The notes under the pieces were generated by a model. That model worked only from the letters and a program-made list of their open reading frames with translations, did not search any database and was not told the DNA's origin. This document shows positions 46,500 to 57,361 of a stretch of DNA of 64,000 nucleotides, one piece after another (the first letter of the stretch is position 1; each line of letters opens with the position of its first letter). The DNA is from Dimorphilus gyrociliatus (lineage: Eukaryota; Annelida; Polychaeta; Dinophilidae). The translations under genes were made by a program, and so were the position numbers. The stretch is from positions 1,937,700-2,001,699 of the forward strand of contig CAJFCJ010000019.1 in the NCBI GenBank assembly GCA_904063045.1, read 5' to 3'.

Positions 46500-46830
46500 A
46501 AAAAAAAAGGAGATTCTAAGACGAGACAGACTGATAGAATTGAGAGGAAAAGAGAGACAGAGAGGCAGAGAGACAGAAAGAAATGACTAGGGTAGAAGAG
46601 GATAGAGAATTAAAGGTAGAGAAGGAAAGGATAGAGGAGCAAAGGTTAGATAGAGAGACAGAATTAGAGAAAAAAGAGATCGAAAGAACGAATAAGAGAG
46701 GGAAAAACGGAGACATATAGAAAATGAGACTGTACTAGAGACAGAGTGAGAGAGAGGGAGAGAAAGCGAAAGAGCGACTTAGGCAGAGAATGAAAGATTA
46801 TTACGGGGGGAAAGCGGGAGGGAGAATGAA
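46500..46830 (+). repeat. ~300-bp GA-rich homopurine stretch
   Basis: On the plus strand nearly every base is A or G, built from degenerate GAGA, GACAGA and AGAGAGG units. It is too irregular for a simple microsatellite and may be a decayed one. Long polypurine DNA can form triplexes and binds GAGA-type factors. Confidence 0.4.
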
Positions 46831-48041
46831 TAGAAGAGGAAAAGGTGGTGGGATATGAATAAAATTAAAACTAAGAAGAAAATCTTTTCCTATCATTTTC
46901 GGTTATCCTCAGGCCTATCTTACTATTTATTTATTTTATAACAAACGTGTTCCGGGGGTAAGCCAGAAACTTTGCACCGCAAAGTATATATAATACAGTA
47001 CAAAGTTTCGATTGTTGGCGTTCTCTTTCCAGTCCGTATATCTGCATTAACGAGCGCATTTTATAGACATATGTCTTGTAGAAACGGCTAGCTAAACCGC
47101 CTAGATTTGCCATTAAGCACGTATCATCTTTTCCGATTGATACCAAAGAAGAAAAGAATAAATATATTCCTACGGATAGTAACCGAAAAAGCGTCACTTT
47201 TTTCAATCATCCCAGTCTTGGTCTCTTTCCCCTTCACCCTTTCCTTTCTTTGTATTAAACACTTTCAATAATTGACACCTTCTAGCGTTTGGCGAATTCA
47301 AAGTTAAAAGGAAAAAAGCAAATTCCCTCGCTTGATTATCTACCTGACCTCATCATAACCCCGTTATACTAAACGTAGTAAAAGTTTTACTTGTAGTATA
47401 CATGGCCTAGGGCGTTTTTAATTAGCGTCTTATTGTTTTTACAGCGTCGTTTATGAGGCGCGCTGATTAAAGGCGTCTGCAAAATGTCGGCAGTCCTGTC
47501 ATCTCATATTGAATATAGGACAAATTTTTTCTACGTAATTAATGACGACGTCCGACCGTTATAATCGTTTATCTAAGCGAATTGAATACCGATTAACGGG
47601 GGAGCAGTTGCGCAAATAAACACACCGCATTCATTCGAAATAATTAGATTTTTATAAATAGATATTTTCTTTTCTATTCTTTTTTTTTGACTCCCATCAC
47701 AGTGCCATCTGGCGGTCTGTTCTCTATTGGTTTTAACAAGGAGAAAAAAAAGTCGTTTACTCTTTCCGGTTCAACCGTCTTCAATCTCTTTTCGACTATA
47801 AAATATGATATACACCTATAGCGCGAAAATTCTGCAACGGAAAAATATTCCCTTTCCTACCCTACGGTCGGAATGGGGGGTAAATTGACAATAACGATGA
47901 CGATCGAGCTTCGGGCGACTTTTTCTCATCTGGACGCTGTCAAGCGCTAATTCGTCAGATCGCCGTCTCCACTCTTGCTCCTTTTAGATCTTTTTTTTCT
48001 CAGTTTTTTCTAGGTCACACAGACCCCATTGCCTATAATAG

Positions 48042-49196
48042 TTAGGCGTCTAACGAGTGGACGCTTAATCGTTGCCCTACCGTCCTTAATTCGTATAAAG
48101 AGTCCATTTCACTAGGTCGTCTTCCGACTATACCTCGTCCAGGGCAGCAGCAGCAACAGCAAGTAAATCTGGGTAAACGTCTGTTGGGTCGCGCCACTTT
48201 TATTCGAAGCAATCGGATGAAGGCGAGTCGAAAATCCCGATTGAAGAAAGCGTAGATGAGAGGATTAAGGGCGGAATTAAAGTAGCCTACCCAAAAGAGG
48301 ATAGCGACCACAATTTGAGGAGTATGACAAGTATCGCACATGGTCGAGGATACGTACCAAAGGAAAAAGGGTACCCAACAGGCTAAAAAAGCGCCCATAA
48401 TGAGACCTAGAGTCTTGGCAGCCTTGTGCTCTTTTTTCATCCTCTTTTGTTCCTGCCTTGACGAAGGTGAACCTCCTCCATTTTGAAAAGTTAATGAATG
48501 GATATTTTTCTCTTGTCTCCTAGCTTCCTTGTAAATTTTGGCGTAAACGAAAAGCATAATTACGGACGGTATCCAAAATGAGATGGAAGATGAGACGGCG
48601 CAATAGGCCTTATTCGCTACAAAATTGCACTCGTCTGTTCGATTGTTCCAGTTCAAACGTTCTTCGACTGTTGTATACCAGCCTAACTGCACAGGGCCAT
48701 GAGATATAAGGACGGCTGCGGTCCAAACACAACTGAGCATTAGTCCTACTCTCCTCTTAGTCATTTTTGATTCGTAATGGAAAGGATCCGTTATGGCAAT
48801 GTATCTATCCATTGATATACAACACAAATGTAAAATTGAAGCAGTTGAGAAGAGAACATCGTTTCCGTTGAAAATATCGCACACTACACGTCCGAATATC
48901 CACTTTCCGGCTATTACTTGAGAGGCGTTGAACGGCATGACGAAAACGGCTACTAGAAGATCGGCGAAAGCTAACGAGACAATAAAAGAATTGGCGACAG
49001 TCTTTAATCTTTCAAATTTTAGCACGGCTACTATGACTAGTATATTGCCAATTATCGCCAATAAGATAACAGTGAGCATGGCAAAACTTTGTAGAACTAT
49101 GGCATAAATAGGTCCAGATTCTCCGCTACTCTCATCTGTTTCGATTGTTAGAAGATTATAAGTAAAGTTACCGTCCGACCGACCGATAACCTCCAT
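48042..49196 (-). CDS. Beta-type octopamine receptor (biogenic amine GPCR)
   Basis: Single exon, 384 residues. The frame is open for 12 codons before the first ATG at 49196, where I place the start. Seven membrane helices are clear. Diagnostic residues: Asp113 in TM3 (GNDVLFSTASILHLCC) for the amine, Asp-Arg-Tyr at 130-132, the disulfide pair Cys106/Cys190, serines 202-206 in TM5, Cys-Trp-Val-Pro-Phe-Phe at 273-278 and Asn-Pro-Leu-Ile-Tyr at 311-315. Loop 2 (QLGWYTTVEERL, then CNFVANKAY) matches the insect and mollusc Oct-beta group. These receptors couple through Gs to adenylyl cyclase. The C-tail has six cysteines in a row (346-351), probable palmitoylation sites, and ends HSLDA. Octopamine versus tyramine preference cannot be proved from sequence. 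Confidence 0.9.
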   Translation of the reverse strand: MEVIGRSDGNFTYNLLTIETDESSGESGPIYAIVLQSFAMLTVILLAIIGNILVIVAVLKFERLKTVANSFIVSLAFADLLVAVFVMPFNASQVIAGKWIFGRVVCDIFNGNDVLFSTASILHLCCISMDRYIAITDPFHYESKMTKRRVGLMLSCVWTAAVLISHGPVQLGWYTTVEERLNWNNRTDECNFVANKAYCAVSSSISFWIPSVIMLFVYAKIYKEARRQEKNIHSLTFQNGGGSPSSRQEQKRMKKEHKAAKTLGLIMGAFLACWVPFFLWYVSSTMCDTCHTPQIVVAILFWVGYFNSALNPLIYAFFNRDFRLAFIRLLRIKVARPNRRLPRFTCCCCCCPGRGIVGRRPSEMDSLYELRTVGQRLSVHSLDA

Positions 49197-49461
49197 TCGG
49201 AACGACTGCAAATCTTCGTGTGAAAACGCCACCTGCCGACCGTAAAACTTTTTTCTGCCGCTTTCCCTGTTTTTTCTCTTTTATATCCAGTTCCAAAAAA
49301 ATTTACCCTGTCCTTTATTTCTTTTTAATTTCTCTCTTCTTTTCTATTTGTTCTCTTAGCCCTCTTTCCTTTCTCTTTCTCTTTTTCTTTCTATCCTATC
49401 CCCCTCTCACTTTTTCTAAGCATAAGGCTCTTTTCTATTGCTTTCGCTCTCTCCTTTGCTT

Positions 49462-49468
<7 letters not shown>

Positions 49469-49500
<32 letters not shown>
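49469..49500. repeat. CT microsatellite
   Basis: About sixteen CT units, 270 bp upstream of the octopamine receptor start codon on its 5' side. Confidence 0.8.
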
Positions 49501-49502
<2 letters not shown>

Positions 49503-51158
49503 AGAGGTTTTAGCGCGCACACTATACAACAGGAGAGTAAATACAATAAAAAATACCCTTTCAGCAGGAACCAGTCTATACCAACTAGTAGTCTATGATA
49601 TAGACTAGATGAAGACTTATTGCTGTAGATTCTACATCAAAGAGATCCCGACGAGAGCGACAAATGAACGTTCAATAGGCCATTTCCCCGACATGAAAGT
49701 CCAAGGGACAGTTGAAAGAAGTTGGCGAAAAATGGCTATTATATAGGTTTATTATAGGCCTATACAGTAAGAGAGATAAAAGCATCTTCTCTCTTTTTGC
49801 ACCCGCCCTATAAACAATGCACTGAAAACGCCGGCATTCTATAGAAGGGAAGCCTATTTATCAACAGTCGTGAAGGAAATAAAAAAGCCGTAAAAATTGT
49901 TAACTTTATCAATTAAACTAATCCCTGGCTTATCTTGTCGGTACGTGAATAGCATTAAACTTCATTTCTGTCTCCTATTGATCGGCCAGGTAAAGGGTAG
50001 CATAATAGAATAATCAATGTAGGGAGAAATTGGTAATTTTTGGTTTTGCTTAATTATTTACTGTCTATATGAAGTATGTCAATTTTGAAATTGACGTGGC
50101 GTAACTTGATTTTTTTTTCATTGTACACAGCAACTTTTTTTTTTATTGCAGTCTGGTAATTATTTGCTAGCGATCGAATTCTATATAATTGAGATAAAAT
50201 TGAATCTGTAAAAATTCAGTGGCTCCATCTATCATTTATCCCATTTATACTATAATCTAAAAAAAGAAGGGGACTCTTTATTTATAGTTTGTCCTCATTT
50301 TACTTTTATTTGTAAAAGAAGAGCAAATAAAAACTTCTAAGCAAAAAAAAAAAAGAAAGGTCGACTGCAAAAGGGTTGACAGACCAACAGCATTAATGAA
50401 TAGTAGAGAATTTTTTCTCTGGTAATTTTTCTTTGTTTACAAACTACTTTATGACAAACTTTTTCTTCATCTTTTACTTAGGCTATATTGTATAAATCTA
50501 TTTTCATTTCCTTTTCTCTCACTCATTCCGTCATTCTTTTTATTCTCATCTCTATCTCATTATAGTTCTATCCTGTTCTCTTTCTCTTTTTATGGGTAAG
50601 TTTATATACGTGTTTGTGTCTGTGTGTCTGTCTGTATATATATATATATATGTGTGTGTGTCTGTGTATATGTGTATGTATATATCTGTCTATGTCTGAA
50701 CGCAAGAGTACACAATATGTAGAACAGGCTATTTATTTCACTATTTCTCTCTTTTTTTCTCAGTATTTATATACAATAAATCTAATATTTATACACTCTT
50801 CTTACTTCCTTAAAATCAAAAATAACCCCACCTCCTCAACGATTTTATTACCATAAGATCAAAATTTATTACCTATCCATTAGTTTCAACGTCGCCCACG
50901 ATCGAATCTACTTATACTGTAGGCCTACCAATGAAATTTCTTTACTCACCGCAAAAGAAGATATAAAGAAATGAGAGGAAGGCGATTGTTACCCCATCTT
51001 CAGTATATAATGATAATTACAAAATCTGAAAAATATAAAGACAAAAAAAACAATGTTATAATTTAGTGAAAAAGGTTAGCAAAGAGGTCAAAAAGTGGCT
51101 AATTAGTGCCTATACGTCTATTTATAGATTATATGGATACAGCATATATAAATATATA

Positions 51159-51161
<3 letters not shown>

Positions 51162-51214
<53 letters not shown>
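51162..51214. repeat. TA microsatellite
   Basis: About 26 TA units, the longest pure TA run in the window. Confidence 0.8.
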
Positions 51215-51218
<4 letters not shown>

Positions 51219-51707
51219 TATGTATTTATTATTTATTTAGCTGTCACTTATGCACAATGTATTTTGCCCTAATTGATCATTTCCCTTCACTATACCTATA
51301 GAATTACTCAAAATTCAAAATAGGAAGTTGAAGGTTAGGGTTAGGGTTATTATCGAAGTAATTGTACTTTTTTTTTTTGCTTTTTTTGGGTAGAGGAATG
51401 TTGGGGGTGGGGAACTTGGTTGCCTTCTATGTGATGATTAGTATACGTACTTGAATATTTTCATATATATATATATATATATATATACACTGTACATAAT
51501 ATATACATCATTTCAAACTCATACCAATTTTATTGTTTTCTCCTAATGGAATTTTCCTTAGAAACACTATAATTAAGAATTAATAATCTCTCTATAGATA
51601 TTAGGCAGGATTTAATGATAATTTCAATTTCATATTTCTCCTTTGCCTCTGATCATTAAAGAGGGCTAATTACACGATAGAAGGAGTTGGATAACAGATA
51701 CACTATA

Positions 51708-52604
51708 CAGTCGCGATATTAAGTAATTATAACAAGAGTAAAAATATCTAAAATTCGAAATATCTTGATTTACAAATGAAGTTTATGGTTAGGAATAATT
51801 TTTTCTGTAAGAGAGATGACTTATGAAGCATCAGGCAAAATTTTTTAAAATATCTATATTTTAATGATCAGTTTTTCAGTCTTTTTTTTTACAATACTAT
51901 GAATTTAGACCGCTATTAAGTAATTATAACAAATCAATCAGGTCCATCAAAAGTACTTTTTTTATTTTACTTATACATTTTTAGAAGGCAAATGATTGTA
52001 AATGATAAAATTTTCAAATTTAATACTTGGTATGTATGCCTTTTGCCTTTCTTGCTGCATTTAGCCTCCTTTCAATAGAGGCATACAATCCCTGTATCTC
52101 AAAATTTGATATTTTGAAAAATTCCTTCTCAAAAATTTCCCACAGCTCTTTCAAATTTCTCCTGGCGATTTTATGTGGTCTACCAGACATATGCAGGTCA
52201 TTTATTGTTCTAAATTGCTTGAACTGATTCTTTATATTCTGCACTGTAACTGGGCTGCAATTAAATTTTGCTGTTATGCCTTGAATGGTCAATTTTGGCC
52301 TGCTTAAGTGGAACAGGATATCTTTGCAGATTTCTAAAGATAGCTGATGCATTTTTTAATAATTATGAGGTCATAATGATGATGTTATAATTACTTAATA
52401 GCTGTCTAAATTCATAGTATGGTAAAAAAGAAAGATAAATTGATTCTTAAAATATAGATATTTATCTGAAATTTTCCATCATGTTTCACAAGTCATCTAT
52501 CCTATACAAAAAAATATTCACAACCATACACTTTATTCCTAAATCAAAATATTTCGATTTTTAGACATTTTTACTCTTCTTATAATTACTTAATATCGCG
52601 ACTG
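51708..52604. mobile_element. Tc1/mariner-type transposon, internally deleted, with IR/DR ends
   Basis: The 897-bp element begins CAGTCGCGATATTAAGTAAT at 51708 and ends with the reverse complement at 52604. TA dinucleotides flank both ends (51706-51707, 52605-52606), the Tc1/mariner target duplication. The inverted repeats are about 230 bp long. Each holds two related binding-site-like blocks: outer CGATATTAAGTAATTATAAC near 51714 and inner CGCTATTAAGTAATTATAAC near 51911, mirrored at about 52383 and 52577. This paired layout is the IR/DR type known in Sleeping Beauty and related elements. Inside lies a single shortened transposase frame (52020-52352). Ends are well preserved, so mobilisation in trans by a full-length relative is conceivable. 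Confidence 0.88.
52020..52352 (-). pseudogene. Truncated Tc1-like transposase frame (DNA-binding start joined to C-terminal end)
   Basis: A 110-residue frame inside the transposon. The first ~60 residues resemble the paired-like helix-turn-helix of Tc1 transposases (LTIQGITAKFNCSPVTVQNI, then an SGRPHK motif like the GRP hook between DNA-binding subdomains). The last ~45 residues resemble the extreme C-terminus (LYASIERRLNAARKAKG, then His-Thr-Lys-Tyr and stop; full enzymes end near KGG-x-TKY). The whole catalytic DDE/D core, about 200 residues, is missing. The frame is open, so the deletion is in frame or close to it. It cannot catalyse transposition. Whether the remaining DNA-binding protein is made is unknown. 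Confidence 0.8.
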
Positions 52605-54351
52605 TATATATATATATATAATAAATCTTTCTGTCAGCTATTGATTTTCTTGTAGTTTAATAGCATTAATATCGGTTTTCAATTGGTAATAATGTTTATA
52701 AAGAGTAAAACCTTTACGATTTTCCATCAAAATATTAATATCTCAATTTAATTTTCATTTCTAGAGAAGTAAAGGTAGAACAAATTTTTCACTGTTACTA
52801 TGGTTTTTATCTAATAATAACAATAATAATAAGTAATTATAAGGTATAAAATAACATTTTATTATCCCCGTGAGAAATTAAACAGTGACGTTCGTTTTTT
52901 TTTTATTTTTTTGATTATTTAAGTAAATATAGAATGGCAGGAGAGAACAATTAAAAAAATTAACGTCAACTATTGAAGCAAAGAGAAAGAGAAAAGAAAG
53001 GGAATAGTAGAGATAAACACGGAATATAGATATATAGATTTCTCTTTATATATACTCTAAAACATATTTCCAAAAGGTGTATTTATAATATAATAATGAG
53101 TATATGATATTCTTATCCAGCACCCACTTTTTCCTATATTTTCACCTTTTTAAATGAATAGAAATATCAAGCGTAACTAAGAAATAGTCTTATATTTCAA
53201 CACGATTCTTTTCGTTAATATTTTATTAATGTTGACATAAGAAAAGTTCTATAATTGAAAGAATCAAGAAAGGAGTTTGCCTTGATAATAATGAAAAACA
53301 ATAGCATCTTTTCTGACACCTAAATCTTGATTGAATACCTAATCGACTCGATAAGCCATTAGAAAGGGTTAGGACTACTCCTTTAAGTTACCTCTTTCTG
53401 TATAAGCATGAACTGGAAAACGGAGAAAGACAAAAGCAAAACAATAGAAGAAGACCTAGCTATAATAGTCATTTACTTTTCTTTTCGTCTCTTCTTATTC
53501 TTAAAGCAGATAGAGAAATGAATTAGGAGAGTAAAAGATGAGATTTAAAGCTTTAAAAATATATAATAACAGAAAAACAAGTACATTTTTCTTACTTTGT
53601 TCTTTTTATTCTATTCTTTTATTTATTCACTTGCTCTCTTTCTCTCTATTTGACTCTCTGACTCTATTCTCTTTTCCTTTCAAGCCTTTTGTTTATATTT
53701 ATTCACTTTAATAAACCTTTATATAACTTGTTTATTTAATTTTGTTTTCAGTCTTTACGCTATATAAATATTTCAGTAATCTCTTTATAAACAATCAACT
53801 TTTTAATGACGTTAACAAAAAAATAAAGAAGAGACCGTATGAATATATAATAAAGGGATAAATATACTGCAAAATTAACATAATGACAATAATAGAAACA
53901 TAAAAACATTTGTCCCTTCTTCATTAACTAAAGATAAAAAGCTATTTTTAGGTTTAATATATATGTAAATTTAAGCAAAACAAAATATAATAACTATGTA
54001 TTGAATATTCAATATTTTATATTCTGATAAAATAGGTCAATCTTAGACATAGCATTTTAAAGCAAATATACATAAAGGAACATGCAAAATATCCAATAAA
54101 TATTGAATGTAAAGAAATATGAAAAAAAACAAACTTTACTTTTATGGTATATTAATCAAGTAGATATATATTAGCTGTTACACACACACACACACACATA
54201 CATACATACATACATGCACATATATATATGAATTATCATAGTATATAATAAATGATAAGATAAAAATAAATATACATTTATACACAGTATATTCCGTTAT
54301 ATATTGTAAGTCAATAATCTGTAAAGAGAAACCCTTTTTTTGTTTGCTTTT
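52605..54351. other. AT-rich gene-free region
   Basis: No coding exon is recognised. A CA run followed by ACAT repeats lies at 54180-54215. The right end would be the 3'UTR of the orphan GPCR. Confidence 0.4.
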
Positions 54352-55152
54352 CTATGTCTTTGAAGGATGAATTACATTTGACATTTGCGTTTCATATTTA
54401 GGCCTTAGCTCTTTCTTGTATATATAGAATATGATAACATTTATCCAACTATTACTAAATGATAATAGATTAAACACTAAGATCCAATATTTTGAATTGA
54501 AATCAATTAATTGAGAAATTATAAATGGTTGATTACAAATAATTAATAGAACTGTTAGAATAAGCGTCATATAGGCGTCTTCTTTTTGTTTGCCATCTTT
54601 GAATCGTTTTCCTTTTAGAATGAGAAATGAAGAGAATAGATTAATAGATATTGGCAAAACATATAAGAGTGCTATATCAGTATAGATATATCTTTTATCT
54701 TCTATCATACAATTCTTCGAAGAACCTGTTGTATTAATTTTGCAATCTTCAGTAGGAAGAAGATCAAACTGAAATGAACCTGTAATAGCGTAGAGAAATG
54801 ATAATATCCAAAGAGAAATTAATGAAGCAATAACGAGAGATTTCTTCCAGGTTCTGCACTTTGAAACCGCTATAAAGATAATTGAAAAGAAACTGGAAGT
54901 TGTTGAAAGTTTTGCGAAATAGTGGCAAACTTTACATAATATTCTTCCTATATATTCTTCCGAATAGAGGGCAGTCATATGGCCAGGAATGACCAGGAAT
55001 GCTATGAGTATCCGAGAGATAATTAAGGATATAAAAAAATAGCTGGAATGAGATTTTAATGTTCTAAAAGCTGCCCGAAGTGTAAAGGAGTTCGCCAATA
55101 CAATAATAATTATGCTGAATGAGTAGGAAAGAAGAGCGGTAACTTGAAACAT
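54352..55152 (-). CDS. Divergent rhodopsin-like orphan GPCR
   Basis: Single exon, 266 residues from ATG 55152 (no ATG upstream in the short open frame). Seven hydrophobic segments are present. Asn21 in TM1 (VLANSF) fits position 1.50. The TM2 aspartate is replaced by Arg47 (SLIISRILIAF). The TM3 end reads Cys-Arg-Thr instead of Asp-Arg-Tyr, keeping only the arginine (Arg100). TM6 has Cys-Asn-Gln-Pro where CWxP is usual, and TM7 reads Asn-Val-Ile-Ile-Phe in place of NPxxY. A TM3 cysteine (Cys73) and loop-2 cysteines could still form the disulfide. The ligand cannot be inferred. Such losses are common in lineage-expanded peptide or chemosensory receptors. Its start lies only 63 bp from the SYT15 stop codon on the same strand. 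Confidence 0.72.
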   Translation of the reverse strand: MFQVTALLSYSFSIIIIVLANSFTLRAAFRTLKSHSSYFFISLIISRILIAFLVIPGHMTALYSEEYIGRILCKVCHYFAKLSTTSSFFSIIFIAVSKCRTWKKSLVIASLISLWILSFLYAITGSFQFDLLPTEDCKINTTGSSKNCMIEDKRYIYTDIALLYVLPISINLFSSFLILKGKRFKDGKQKEDAYMTLILTVLLIICNQPFIISQLIDFNSKYWILVFNLLSFSNSWINVIIFYIYKKELRPKYETQMSNVIHPSKT

Positions 55153-55191
55153 TCCGAGATTAGAATGATAATTGATGATCAATCAGATAAA

Positions 55192-55202
55192 CGCCATCTA
55201 GT
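55192..55202. promoter_or_regulatory. CGCCATCTAGT motif between SYT15 and orphan GPCR
   Basis: One copy of the recurrent CTCF-like core sits in the 63 bp between the stop of SYT15 and the start of the downstream GPCR. This is the tightest intergenic placement in the window and a natural place for a boundary or promoter element. Confidence 0.4.
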
Positions 55203-55215
55203 GAGTGTTGAATAA

Positions 55216-56597
55216 TTAATACACTTTATGCCATTTTTCTACTCGCTCCTTCTTCTTGGCAACCATTTCATTCCAATGTTCTAATTCCCGACCTCTCGCG
55301 AACATATGAGAACCGAGAGCCACTCTACCCAATTGCCTCTTTCTTTGACCGGTGAAACGTTGCATTACTGTAATGGAAACGCTTGCGTCTTGAACACTTT
55401 CATTAGCTAACTTAAAAGTAAAAGATTCGTTAAATACTGGGCAATCGCCTTTAGCCACATCCGATTGTTTCCTCTTAACTATTTTATTCGAAAGTAAATA
55501 CGTGATTTTGATGTAATAATTTTGCATATTTTTCTTTTCTAATCTAAACTTTCTACCTTCGAAAACGGAAACGGTTAAAAGACCAAGGCAGTCATTAAAC
55601 GCCAATGAAATTCGTAACTCTCCTTGCGGTTGCGGTAGACCGCTATCGTCCTTCTGCAAATCCCTCCAGGCGACTAGACGATCGTTCGATTCGCAATCGA
55701 CAACATTTTTTAGCGGATACAAAGCTCTGCCGATTATTGAGTGCTTCTTGCGTCTGTCGTAATCGTATACTGTCAGGCAAATAGCCCGTTCGTCGAACGA
55801 CCGGAAAGATGCGTGAAAAGCAAAAGTCTCCTCGAAATTGGGGTTATTCGTCTTCTTCTTGCATTTCGAATTTACGTGGCGTCTTTCGTCCGGCGTCAAA
55901 TGGATCCTAAAAGCGTTGAGAAAAAAAAAACATGCAAATAAATTTTAAATAGCCATCAACACAATTAAGCCTGTTGCATTCTTTCGACACTAGATGGCGT
56001 CGATAAAGAAAATATGTTCTACTGCATAAAATATGCTGAAGAATAAAAAACCAAGACAGAGATAGAAGAAGAGAAAAATTACTCTAGTTGATGAAAAAAT
56101 CATAGAAGATTTAATTAAAGAATACAACAATACAAAAAGTAATGGAGGAGGAGGAGAGGAAGAAGAAGAAGAAGAAACAATCAAAAGTGTAAACAAGAAC
56201 AGAACTATTAACTTAAATTTAAGTTTCGTGTAGAATCTCAATTATTTCCTCCTCCACAACATTCATATAATCGTTATACACGCTACATAGGCCTAGATCG
56301 AGACGAAGACAGAGCGTAATATTTTCTATTTTACATCCTCTTTTCTGGCAGCATAAAACATGATTAAATTTCCAATTTAATGCGTAGTTAATTTCCTGAA
56401 AATATTATATCCACTTCACGCAGAGGGGTTTTAGATTTGTATATATTTATATAAATATATATGTCAATTACATATATTTAAAGAAATATTAAACCATATT
56501 CATACAACAGAATAGAATAACAACCAGAGGAAAATTAATTTTAATTAGAATTTTCCTTGACTATTGAATCTTCCCCTTCTTTCTTTCTTTCACTCAC

Positions 56598-56645
<48 letters not shown>

Positions 56646-57326
56646 CCTACCTACCTACCTCTCTATCTATCCCTCTTTCATTCAGTCTAGCTATCTATTT
56701 ATTTCTTTTCTTTTTCTTTTCTTTCTCTTTATTAAATATTAATAAAAAGTTCTTTTCAATTTCTTCTTCTTTATTTCTCTTCTTTGATACTATTTTTTTT
56801 AATATAAATACACCAAACCAAAACCGAAGAAAAGAAGCAAAAAAACCTTCGAACGTTAATTATTTATAAAGAAAGAACTGTAACTATTTTTTCCTTTCCA
56901 CAATTTAATTTGAATATAGCAAAATACTAAAGTAAGAGAATATTCTTTGTTTGTATATTGTGTGAATATTTAGGGCGAAAACAAACCTTCAATAAACATT
57001 TCCTTATTTATACAAAAGGGGAAAGGGAAGAGGGGAGAGGGGCGTTGAAATCATTTTTCTCTTTAAACTTAATTGATAAATTGAAAAAATCGTAACAGTA
57101 GTTACAAGAAAATCAGTTAAGGAAGAAAAGCAAGAGAGATAGAGATGGGATGCAAGAGAGATGGAGAGAAAAATATAAAAAAAGATGGGAAAATGATTTA
57201 TTATTTAGAAACTTTGTCGTTAGGGATAAATAAAGACAAGAGAACATCAATTTCACTTTTACTTAACTTTTCGAGAATCGTGAAAAGAATACATTCCACG
57301 AAGAAGGCGTGAGGGAGAGAGTGTGG

Positions 57327-57361
<35 letters not shown>

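Larger units (their letters stand above)
44443..48041. other. Gene-poor region with purine tracts
   Basis: 3.6 kb without a supported gene. It includes a G-rich tract (45173-45240), a ~300-bp GA-rich stretch (46500-46830) and copies of the recurrent motif at 45983 (CTAGATGGCGTTAC) and 47700 (AGTGCCATCTGGCGG). Frames at 46136-46363 and 46931-47206 lack resemblance to known families. Untranslated exons of the octopamine receptor may lie elsewhere. Confidence 0.4.
49197..51707. other. Gene-free region with microsatellites
   Basis: Contains a (CT)n run at 49469-49500 just upstream of the octopamine receptor, mixed TA/TG repeats at 50636-50692, a long TA run (51162-51214), a telomere-like TTAGGG triplet at 51334-51350 and another TA run at 51464-51486. 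No gene is seen. Confidence 0.45.

Noticed and set aside
46931-47206. Minus-strand frame with a signal-peptide-like start and a few cysteines
   Set aside because: The frame opens with TTG, not ATG, shows no family resemblance and has no paired splice sites.
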